Assembly (NCBI GenBank): GCA_033807695.1
Contig: CM066300.1
Span: forward strand, 3,906,001 to 3,970,000
Reading direction: 5' to 3'
DNA: 64,000 bases
Source of the DNA: Daedaleopsis sinensis
Taxonomy: Eukaryota; Basidiomycota; Agaricomycetes; Polyporales; Polyporaceae
The notes below the pieces were generated by a model. That model was given only the letters and a program-made list of their open reading frames with translations, made no database searches and was not told the origin of the DNA. The position numbers and the translations under genes are program-made. Positions 1-9,992 of this stretch are shown here, in pieces (the first letter of the stretch is position 1; each line of letters opens with the position of its first letter).

Positions 1-3000
1 GGGTGCAGGATAATGCCCGACCGGGCAACGTCCTCCTCCGAATGGTCACTGACGCATCTATCTGCTGGCAGGCTGAAGTTGCGGTGCGACCGCCAGGTGT
101 GCTCGGAGTTCAGAGTGGCACCACGCTTAGAATACTGAACCGCTTACAGGTTCCGTGCGAGTCGTGCACCAAACGAGGTTGCGCTGCACTCTGCCCAGAT
201 GGTATGTGCACTGAGACATTGAAAGGTCCTAAGCTGACTGTAGCTATGACCTTGAGGCTCGTTGCCTACGACAAAGGGGCCAAAGTACGTCCCACAGGTC
301 AGGGGGTTCCTTGTCGTCGCTAATCGTGTCATAGACTCAAGGCAGCGGCAGAAGTCGAGGAGTTGAAAGATAAAATTGCTCAACTTGAGTCGGCTCTGCG
401 GGCCATGCAGGCAACAGTTTCGGACGAGCCACACCCATTGTTGGAGGAGAACCCTGCGCAGCAGACATCGGCGACGACACCGACGAACCATGAATCACCA
501 TCTTCTGGGGCCACCGTGCCCTCCAACAGCAGTGCTGGCTCACAGTCTCCTGAAGCAGACTCCGTCACTCAAGCAGAGGAACAGGATGTCCTCGATACTT
601 TCGGTACGTACAGCTGACGGTGGTTGTCAACGTGCCTAGTTACTAACGAACGTGCCCATTAGGAACACTAACGCTTGGTAACCGCGGAGAAGCTCGATAT
701 TTCGGGCAGACCTCTCGAACGGAGGTGCGCACACAATCACCCTCTCATCCTACTTATGATCCTTATCTTGATGCCCGATAGTATCTGATCCACGTAGGTG
801 GTCAACAGTGATCCAAAAGATCCCGCATTGACAATGATGTAGGCGCCGGAGCGGCTCACTCCTTTTGTTGATAACCTCAAGTTGCCCCGACTTTCGCAAA
901 ATACGATCCAAGAGGCATGCAAAGAGTTGGATATTTTCTGTACCAATGACACCATCGCAGATGAGGTCTTATCGTGCATCCCTGCTATAGAAGAGGCACT
1001 ACGATTGGTTGAGATATATTTCGAATGTTCGAAATTCATGTAAGGACCCACAGCTTGTGCGACATGATCGTAACTTATCGTCAATTTCTAGCTGGTATCC
1101 TCTTTCCAGGGAGTATGTATACACAGAGATTGTTCAAGCTATATACCAGCAGCCAGTGTAAGTGCATCAACGCGCCGCACCGTCCAGATACATCGGGATA
1201 GCTGAGATGAGCCATTCCTGCAGCGACGAGTACTGCCACGTCACTCGTAAACACTCACTTTCACTGCTGTTCATGATTTTTGCGCTAGCGACGCTCTTCA
1301 ACCTGAACATGCCCCCATATGCGGCTGAAGCTCAAGAGTACTACTTGCTCGCACGGATCGCACTCCGATGGGCCCCGCCTACATATGATACTACGTTGGC
1401 GTCGATTCAAACTATTGTACGCTTCTACTTACACTGGGGATGCAGCTCAGCATAGCTGATCATATCCACAACAGCTCTATATGGGGACTTATCTTGAGAT
1501 GGCCGACTGCGAGCCTGCACATACAGGTTCGCATAAGTCTTGGATGACTGTCCGCAATGCCGTAGGGCTTGGATTCTCCGTGAGTTTACTTCAAATCGAC
1601 CTAAGCAATTGCCTAACGTACCCTTGCCACCGTCACAGATTGGCATTCGTAAGCACCATTCATTCATTCGCATTGAGAAAGACTCAACTGCCGGTAGATG
1701 TATCGGGCTGTAAGTGGCAGCTCGACCATGCTGCTTCAGCCAAGCGCGCGAAGGTTTTCTGGCAATTGTTCACCCAAGACACATGGCTGGTACGTACAAA
1801 GCACACAAGTGGATGATTCAGTTGCTCATGTTCTCCACCACAGAGCTTCGGGTTTGGCCGACCGCCCAGTATCAACCTTGCTTATGTCGATTGCGTTATT
1901 CCCAAAGCAGAAGCTATATCTACAGCCGGCGGGTCGAGTTGGTCCACAGACTGTAGGTGGCTTCAACGTCCTAGCTGCTGTATCAGATATTGATTTATCT
2001 TAGTCCACGTATGGACCTGGCAATTCACGAAGCTCCTCCACAACATCATGACTTCTGTATTCGCAGCGAAGTCTCCTTCATACACGAGAATCATGGAGCT
2101 CGACAAGCGAGTTCGCGACTTCTCTGAGCCTTCTCTTTGTCTGCCGGACGACCCGTCTCCAGCAGATGAGGTGACTCAAACGATGCAGAAACTGCTTGTG
2201 ACGTTGTACAAAGAAACCAGTATGTTACAAAGGCACCCAGCCGGTAGTTATTGCCCATATTAACCCTATGGCACTAGCGCATCTCAACCTCCACCGGCCG
2301 TACCTTACACATGCACTGAAGGAGTCTCCTGAAGATCCCCTTCGACACCGATTTGGCGCGTCTGTTATGATCATCTATCGCTCGGCGTGGAGGATCCTCA
2401 ATGCTGTCCAGTCGGCATACAAGGCTGCTCCAGGAATAACTGCGCGTATAAGTCTGCTGTGGTCTCACGCTCTAGCGTGTGCTGTACGTGTCACCTACAG
2501 GTTCACGTTGTAACAGACCGTTAGCTGACTTGTTGTCAGATCTTGTTATGTCTTCTGATCACGCGTGCACCCGCTTCCAACTTGGCAAGCCCTGCGCTCA
2601 TGGAGCTTGACAAGATTTGCGAGCTGTTCGAAGAAGCTTCAAACAAGAGCCAGATCGCGTCGAACAACATTGTATGTATTAGGACCGCGTCACCTCTCCC
2701 ACGTATATCAGCTCACACGTTACCTTAGAACGTGCTTCGCAAGCTGCGGAAGCAGGCGCACGCGGCCATCACCAAGGTGATGGCTGAGGATGCAGCGCTC
2801 ATCGAGTCAGAACTCGACCGTCTCGGTGGGAAAACGCAGCTGGTCCAGACTATCGGCGAGCGTAGATTCCGCACCTGCACTGGGCCCACGATGAACCGAT
2901 GCATGGAGTCGTATATCGCTTCAAGAAGCTCTTCCAGGTCGGTATTCGAGTCGGCGGGCAACCCCAATGGTCTCCTCCAACCTACGATCGCACTGGAAAC

Positions 3001-3398
3001 GCGCAGGCTCGACGATGTTGACCCGCTCATAAACCCCCCACCCTACGAACCGACCGACTTTGGGACGGATTTCATGGCAGACATATTCCCCCCGGTGAAT
3101 CCTCCACAGGAGCCACAGAACCAACCGGCACACGTCCCTCAACAGGGACAGCTACCGGTCGACCTCTCCAACATCCAGAACTTTGAGTGGATCGCTGGAT
3201 ATTTGAACGCGAGCGGCGGCGCGGCAGTTCCCCAAGGCCCGCAGCCTCAGGCTAGCACGGTGCCGGTGCCTCATCCCGCAGAGTCGGACGTGATGTGGCA
3301 GGCTCTCATGATACAGCTGGGGCTTCAGACCGGTCCTGTTTGTACGTTGCCCGGTTCGAGATCTGTGAAGATAATTGCTCAACGCTTTATTTCTAGGA
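1..3398 (+). CDS. Zn2Cys6 fungal transcription factor, paralog 1 (5' partial)
   Basis: Nuclear DNA-binding regulator of the binuclear zinc cluster plus fungal_trans (middle homology) type; target genes unknown. The window opens inside intron 1. Exon 72-96 gives LKLRCDRQ and the next exon gives VPCESCTKRGCAALCPDG, so only the first CxxC of the zinc cluster lies outside. A coiled coil follows (AAAEVEELKDKI onward, from about 342), then the regulatory domain with FGQTSRTE, a 12-nt exon YLIH, APERL, YYLLARIALRWAP, FGFGRPPSI, YLTHALKESP and LRKLRKQAH. The intron at 283-350 needs an AAG acceptor to keep frame; the better TAG acceptor a few bases upstream would shift it. The C-terminus is low-complexity Pro/Gln with a conserved tail, MWQALMIQLGL. 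The stop is placed at a TGA split by an intron (3341 joined to 3397-3398); reading through would extend to 3490. A same-strand paralog follows. The domain call is firm; individual exons are inferred. Confidence 0.87.
782..793 (+). other. 12-nt microexon (YLIH) in transcription factor paralog 1
   Basis: The four codons TAT CTG ATC CAC sit between a TAG acceptor (ends 781) and a GTAGGT donor (starts 794). The preceding exon ends at 724 and the next begins at 843, all in phase 0. Including the exon restores the FGQTSRTE-YLIH-APERL order typical of fungal transcription factors, where a similar EYLL/EYLI stretch follows the FG(x)TS motif. Leaving it out keeps the frame but deletes the conserved residues. 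Confidence 0.75.
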
Positions 3399-3953
3399 GC
3401 CACATTTCGTGTGAGACAGACTTGGCTCATGTCTTTCTTCACGATCGCGCTGTCTGGCCGTGTGGTTGGCAGCTGCGTGATATGGGTTGAGATATGGACG
3501 AAGACGCGTTGTGGGCAGTGTGCCCTTGTGGAACGTTTGTAAGATAGATAGATGTTCAGTTGTGGTTCGTGAGTTCGTGGTTGGTCCATTGGCATATGTA
3601 GCTTCTGTATCCCGTCTTGGCTCGCTGCATCAGTGTGGGCTGCATACGTCGTAGTACACTCTTTTCCATTTGGAGCCGGGGCTATGCACCTCATGGATCT
3701 TCCGCTCCCCGACTGTCCGGGAAGCACGGAACTTCGAACATTTGCACCGCTTTGATAGTATAGGAACAAGCATGGACGTGCAAGCGCTCTAGGGCCTTTC
3801 GGCGTCGCTGCGGTCTGCTTATAAGTATCTGGTTGTTCTGGCCTCGAGTGATTACAAACTAGCGCTTACCAAGCACTCTTCAACTCGACGTCCACCCAAC
3901 GCCTAGCGAGATCCCTGCTTAACTGCTCGTCCTTGCTTCTCTCCCACCACAAG
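3399..3953. other. Intergenic: 3' end of paralog 1 and promoter of paralog 2
   Basis: About 550 bp with no supported gene. It carries the 3' untranslated region of the first transcription factor and the 5' region of the second. There is no clear TATA box next to the ATG at 3954; the nearest AT-rich element is around 3820-3830 (ataagtatctgg). The leader just before the start codon is pyrimidine-rich (cttgcttctctcccaccac). No repeat or mobile-element trace was seen. Confidence 0.5.
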
Positions 3954-6900
3954 ATGCCGCCCATCAAAGGGCCCCTGGACAAGAGCTCTCCAGAATCTAG
4001 CTCAGACCCACCGGCGAAACAGAGAAAGAGACCAGGTCGGGTGCCCGTCTCCTGCGCGGAGTGTCGGAGGTGTGTGCGACAGAGTTGTGCTCGGTGGCGA
4101 GCGAGGGAACTGATGTAACGTCTGACGGAAAGGCTGAAGTTACGGTGTGATCGCAAGGTGAGCATCGCATCCCCCTCCCACTGGTGTGAGCATTTCCCAT
4201 CGGTCTTCTTTGGTCGAGTCGGGACCTATTCTGGCAATGGCTGACGGGCATGCAGGTACCCTGTGAAACCTGCGTCAAACGAGGTTGCGCAGCGCTTTGT
4301 CCGGATGGTACGCACATCGCCTCTGCGAGTCTGTAGACCTGATGTGAACATGTTGGTGCAGGGTCGTTGATTACAGGAGGGAAAGGCACAAGGTGCGTCC
4401 GTTCGAGATCGACAAACACCCTAGTTGTCCTGACATGGAGCGCTGTAGACAAGCAGTGGCTGATGTCGAAGACCTCAAAAAGAAGATCGACCAGCTGCAG
4501 ACTCGGTCAAATGCGCTTGAGACCGCGTTGAAGACGCTACAAGCTGCCGTCTCGGACGAACCCCATCCTTTACTCACCGACAATCCGGACTTGCATATGC
4601 TCGCTGGTTGTTATGATTCTCCTTCTACCGACACATCCTCTCAAGAGTCGCCGTCGTTGTCTGTGGATGAGGAGTATGCGTTAGACGCATTTGGTATGTA
4701 CGATGATCGTAGCGCTCTTCGTATCCACCCTCAGTAGGTGCCCGATAGGTACCCTAACCCTCGGACCGCGCGGAGAAACTCGGTTCTTCGGACAGACTTC
4801 GCGTTCAGAGGTACGTCGGAACTGTTTATGTATGAGCTCTATCTCACCCGTGCGGGGGAATTGTTTAGTATCTTATCCACGTAAGGGTGTCCCCATTCCG
4901 TTTTATTTGTAGTTGTACAACCCTTTGCAGGCTCCGGAACGACTCTCCACAAGCGAAGTACGGTTCCCCCGGCTCACGAAAGAGCTCGTCGACGAAGCCT
5001 ACAAAGAACTCGATGTGCCCTGTCGGTCCCGGGAGATAGGGATAGAGGCAATGCAATTATTACCGCCCTTGTCTCAAGCTTGTCAATTCTGTGAAACATT
5101 CCTTGAGTTCGGAAAATACCTGTGAGTAGGTCTCCGTCGCGCTGAGTCCATGCTCATATGAAGTCTCCGTCAAATTTCCTAGCTGGTACCCCATACCACG
5201 ACAGTATCTCTTTGACGACATCGTCGGTAAAGTGTACCAACACTGGAAGTACGTGCACCGTCGAATCACTGTGATACGCTCAGGGATTGATGCTATCGTT
5301 TCAGGGATAAGTCGCAGTGCAACATTGCGGCGACGCATCAGTTGGCTCTCATGTGGATCATCTATGCTCTTGCCACCCTCATGGATCCCAAAACTCCCCC
5401 ATTCTCTGTTGAAGCACACGAATACTATCTCCTTTCCCGGCTGTGCCTCCGGTATGCGCCTCCCGCGCACGACACAACACTGAATGCGACACAGACGATG
5501 GTATGTGGTTAATTTGTGGTCAGCAGGTTTTATCCTTATGCTCCTTCTACAGATATACATGGCGCAGTACTTGGAGATGAGCGACTGCGAACCAGCACAC
5601 ACGCAGTCGCACAAGGCTTGGATGCAGATCGGCCAGGCAGTCAAACTAGGGCATAGCGTATGTATTCATCTAAAACTTACTCAATGATTTGTCTGAACAT
5701 CAAGTCATAGATCGGTCTTCGTACGTATGATTAAGGCTGTTGCGGACATGGAAAACTACTAACAGAAGCACAGACATGAGCAGCTGTAGATGGCGCCTGG
5801 GCGAAGAGACTACCCTACAACGCAATCGCGTGTTCTGGCAGTTGTTCTTCCAAGACACATGGCTAGTTAGTGCAATCGTGCTCTCATCAGTGTCCATATC
5901 TCATAGTTACTTTACAGAGTTTTGGCTTTGGCAGACCACCCAGCATCAATCTGGCGTTTGTAGACTGCGAGTTGCCCTCAAATTTGGAAACAGCCGTCGG
6001 TTCAGGGGACCAAGATCTTCGCTGTACGTTGTCACTTATCGCGGGCACCAATCCTCCTGATGTCGTGACTCTGACATCTTACGATGCTAGTCCACGTCTG
6101 GTCATGGCAGTACACGAAATTGTTCCACACGATCATGATCACTGCGTTTGGGGCGAAATCAGCTAGCTATGCCAAAGTCATAGAGCTAGACAAGGGTGTG
6201 CGCGATTTCCCCGTACCGCCATGGCTACGTGTACAATGCGGAGGTACCGAGATCCCGGTGCCCACGACGGCATTGACTATGCAACGGTGTTTTGCAACGT
6301 TATATAAGGAAATGAGTAAGACTGCGTTGTCCGTGCTCTCACTGTGACTGTTGCTGATGCTTACACTCCAAGCTCTCCTCAACCTACACAGACAATATTT
6401 CTCTCAAGCTTTGAACGACAAGCCTCAGGATCCACTACGACATAGATTCGGGGCATCCGTCATGGCGATCTATCGGTCTGCATGGCGCATCTTTGCTACT
6501 GTACGGTGTGGGTACAAGTGCACCCCAGGCATCATCTCGCGGGTAGGCTTAGTCTGGTCCTACGCATTGGCCGGTGCTGTACGTTATATATGTGTCTGTG
6601 TGGTTCATGAGCTCACTCCCTTGACAGATCGTGATGTGTCTCATCATCATTCGGGCTCCCACCTCGAACTTGGCTAGATCATCGTTGTCTGAGCTTGAGA
6701 AGCTATGCGATCTCTTCGAGGAGGCAGCGCCGCAGAGTCAGATTGTTGCTAACAATCTCGTACGTGTGGTCCTTTTCCGTTCCGTGTTGCGCTTCTCATA
6801 TTATCGCAGGAGGTTGTGAGGAAGCTCCGCAAGCAAGCTAACGACGCCGTGAACAAGGTGCACGCCGCGGAAGATACTGCACGGATCCACACCGAGCTCG

Positions 6901-7469
6901 ACCGTCTCGGCGGAAAGACGCACTTGATCTACCCGACGGAGGAGCGCCAGTCCAACTGTCCAGACCGTGTTCACGATTGCACAGACACTCCCAAGACAGA
7001 CTGCGGCGCCCCATACGATTCGCCACTGCAGTCGGATATGATCCATCCCGCCCTCATGGAGGACATGCGCACGTTCGAGGTGAACGGGATAGGTCAGGGC
7101 AACGACCAGTCGGACGCGATAGCGTTCAACCTGGACTTCCCGTCCACCGGTGCGGCGTTCGACCCGGCGCAGATGGACTTCGGATCGTTCCCCGACTTCG
7201 ACATCGTCGCTGCGGCCGTGGGGTCGTCTGTGCCGACCGCGGGAAGCTCGGGTCCGCCTGGGTCCTCGGCCGCTGCGGGTAGTCCTGATGTATGGATGAA
7301 CGGAAATGGACACGACGCGCACATGGGTGGAACGCATGGGGCCCGGTTCAACGGAGTCAACGGAGTGCATAGCACGGGGTCCAACGGGATCCTGGGCGCG
7401 GGTATGTCAAGTGGGCCACCAGTGTTGGACGCTACTTGGCAAGCGTTTGTAGAGCAGCTAGGGTTCTGA
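3954..7469 (+). CDS. Zn2Cys6 fungal transcription factor, paralog 2 (complete)
   Basis: Complete regulator with an N-terminal binuclear zinc cluster and a fungal_trans regulatory domain; acts in the nucleus, targets unknown. Exon 1 (3954-4069) ends in VPVSCAECR, the 25-nt exon 4133-4157 gives LKLRCDRK, and the third gives VPCETCVKRGCAALCPDG. This is a Cx2Cx6Cx5Cx2Cx8C cluster with one additional Cys. A coiled coil (VADVEDLKKKIDQLQTR) follows, then FGQTSRSE, the YLIH microexon, ERLSTSEVRFPRLTKE, LEMSDCEPAHTQSHK, CRWRLGEE, FGFGRPPSINLAF and VRKLRKQAND. The tail is Gly/Asn-rich and ends DATWQAFVEQLGF, matching the tail of paralog 1. The start is the first ATG in good context, directly before a proline/lysine-rich segment typical of the family. 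Tandem duplication of the upstream gene is the simplest origin. Confidence 0.92.
4869..4880 (+). other. 12-nt microexon (YLIH) in transcription factor paralog 2
   Basis: TAT CTT ATC CAC between introns 4811-4868 (58 nt) and 4881-4930 (50 nt). It has the same position, length, phase 0 and encoded peptide as the microexon of the upstream paralog, while the flanking introns have diverged. The conserved peptide and the synonymous change (CTG to CTT) argue that it is translated. Confidence 0.78.
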
Positions 7470-7883
7470 AGATTTGATCATATGGACGCCTACAGTGTAA
7501 TGAGACGTCTATGTCTCGTGTATGTTACTTTGTTAGCGGACTTCACAAAGTCTATGTAATATTTGGTTCCTGTACATACGTGCTAGACAGTCTCTCGGAG
7601 GGACCATGAGCGTTCCATTGTATGTTCATTGAGGCCCGCTAGTACTACGCAAGGCTATAGAACACTCTCCTTATAAGACGAACGACGACGCCGACCATTG
7701 GAGGACGTGACTCGTTGGTGACGCATGTCGTCGCGCTCTGTAGCGGAGAGGCTTAGACGCGACGCACGTGCGGGTGACGTAGCGCGAAAGAAATCATCTG
7801 GGCGAGGCCTGTGTACTATAGCCCCTTCGTCTCGCCGGCCATCCTCTCTGCGATACACGATCTTCTCAACGACGGATACGACG
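7470..7883. other. Intergenic before EPT1/CPT1-like gene
   Basis: About 410 bp holding the 3' region of transcription factor 2 and the promoter and leader of the phosphotransferase gene. A TGACGT-containing stretch (ggtgacgtagcgcg, about 7772-7785) resembles a CREB/ATF-type half site, but nothing proves its use. No other gene or repeat was seen. Confidence 0.4.
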
Positions 7884-9641
7884 ATGGGCTACATTCCACG
7901 AAGCGCGCTAGAAAACCTCAAGAAATACTCGTACAGGGGCGTCGACAAGTGCGTCATCGCTGTCACTGCATCGTTTCGCCGTGTCTCATCTGTACGCTCC
8001 CCGACTGCGACAGGTCGCTGGTCTCGCAATATCTCTTGCAGCCATTTTGGAACTGGTTCGTGACCCTCTGGCCGACATGGGTTGCGCCTAACACGGTACG
8101 TGTGTCCCTGCGAAGTTTTATGCCTGTTCATGAAGCGGCCTTGTAGATCACACTCTTGGGCTTGTCTCTGGTCCTGGGCAACTTCGCGACACTTGTCTAC
8201 TTTGACCCTAAATTCTTGACGGAGAAGGAAGGCGAGAGCGAGCCGCCACATTGGGTTTACTGGACGTATGTTTGCTTCTCTTGTCGCATGCTGAAAGAAC
8301 ACGCGATTGAAGGGTTCGTGTAGGTGGGCGGCCGGGCTCTTCATGTATCAGAGCATGGATGCCATCGATGGGTATGTCTCTCCCCCCTTCCCCTCCCAAA
8401 CCAGGCCTCTCAATGAGGTACTGCAGAAAACAGGCACGTCGTACCGGAATGGCTGGACCTCTTGGAGAGATGTTCGATCACGGGTGTGACGCATTAAACA
8501 CCACTGTATGTCTCCATCTCGTTGGCGCTCGGTAACTCCTCTGACACGGAAGTAGCTCGAGGTTATCTTGTTTACGCGAGCACTCAACCTTGGCAGGTCA
8601 TGGTGGACCGTCGCGTCCCAGGTCGCCACTCTGGCGAACTTCTACCTGACGACATGGGAGGAGTATTACACTGGTACGCTCTTTCAAAACGTTATTTGCC
8701 CTGGTGTACTGATGGTGTTCGCAGGCCAACTCTACCTTGGCGTCTTCTCCGGGCCAGTAGAAGGTATTTTGTCAGTTGTAGTGGTGTATGCTGTTACTGG
8801 CTTCACGGGCAAGTTCATTCTCGTTCTCATCGGCGATCTCTGTCTAACTGAGTAGCGTAATTTCAGGACCTGAGTTCTGGGATCAGGACGTCCTGGCAAT
8901 CACTCGGCTGGACAGAGTCCCATTCGTACTTGAGTATGTCCCCAGGGTTGGAATGAACATTGCTCTCATGGCCTTCGGAGGCATTGTTATGGCATTCAAC
9001 ATTATTATGAGGTGGATTTTTCGGCTCTTATGTTGAACCTCTAGTTGCTGATAATGGCATGTTCACAGCTCTTATAATGTCTACAAAGTGCGGTCGGCCA
9101 GCGGTTCAGGAGCATTCTCCCCGTTGCTTTACCTTTTGCCGTTCCCGACTTCTGTCGCCATCGAGGTGTTCTGGCTGAGCTCTCCTTCCTTCAAGGAGTC
9201 GACGCTCCTAAACTCGACTCTCTTCATGCCTTTCCTGTGCTGTTGGGGTTTGCAATTCGCACACCAGGTGTCGCGCATGATTCTCGCACACGTCACCAAG
9301 CAGCCCTTCCCGTGGTGGGACTCAATGTGGATCTGGAGCATCGTTGGTGCAGTCGATGCCAATCTACCTACACTCATAAACCGGTGCGTGGCCCGTAGAT
9401 ATGCACAATCACCATTCTGACAATCCTGCGCAGGCCATCTATTATCCAGAGCACGTTGCCGCGCACTGCGCTATTCGTGTATGTTACTCTTGCGGTGACA
9501 TTTCTGTCGTACGCGCGGTTCTGCTATCTCGTGATCAACGACATCACGGAGTACCTCGGCATCGCTTGCTTCACGGTGCGGAAGAAGGACAAGGCCGGCG
9601 AATGGGTCGCTGCGTCGGAAGTGAATGGGAAGAAGCAGTGA
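7884..9641 (+). CDS. EPT1: Ethanolamine/choline phosphotransferase (CDP-alcohol phosphatidyltransferase)
   Basis: Integral ER/Golgi enzyme of the Kennedy pathway that transfers phosphoethanolamine or phosphocholine from the CDP-alcohol to diacylglycerol. The spliced protein starts MGYIPRSALENLKKYSYRG and carries the family signature DGx2ARx8Gx3Dx3D, seen as DGKQARRTGMAGPLGEMFDH followed by GCD. Its first Gly codon is split by the intron at about 8372-8426. Several hydrophobic segments follow, including WTVASQVATLANFYLTTW, SVVVVYAVTGF and TSVAIEVFWLS. The C-terminus is short and basic, EVNGKKQ. At least eight small introns are needed. The ATG is the first in frame with the conserved N-terminus. 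Yeast EPT1 and CPT1 cannot be told apart by sequence motifs alone, so substrate preference is open and the symbol is provisional. Confidence 0.9.
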
Positions 9642-9992
9642 GCAAGCCATCAAGCGCATCAAGCTCTTCTTCATCGACGATGATATACTGGACCTCCCTA
9701 CTGCTATGTAATGACTGGGATGCCGTCAACGGACTTGACGACTCGTAACGAATCTAGAACAAAAGTAGGATAATATGATCATACTCGCACGTAGAGATAT
9801 AGGCTGTGTTAGAATACTGGGTTGTTTTTGCTATTACGAACCCGAGATGGATCGACTGCATTCCTGCAAGGAATTCATTCACCTTGCATGCTCTCATCGG
9901 TAAGATAAGATTAGATTGCGATTGTCGATCGAGTCAAGGGCGAAATCGGAAAGTGTCACACGCAGAAATCTCGTCTCAAGTCCAGTGCGTGA
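9642..9992. other. Intergenic before HTS1
   Basis: About 350 bp with 3' sequence of the phosphotransferase gene and the promoter of the histidyl-tRNA synthetase. No strong TATA box or repeat is visible. A long reading frame running through here into the synthetase gene uses a different frame from the enzyme and is treated as chance. Confidence 0.4.
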
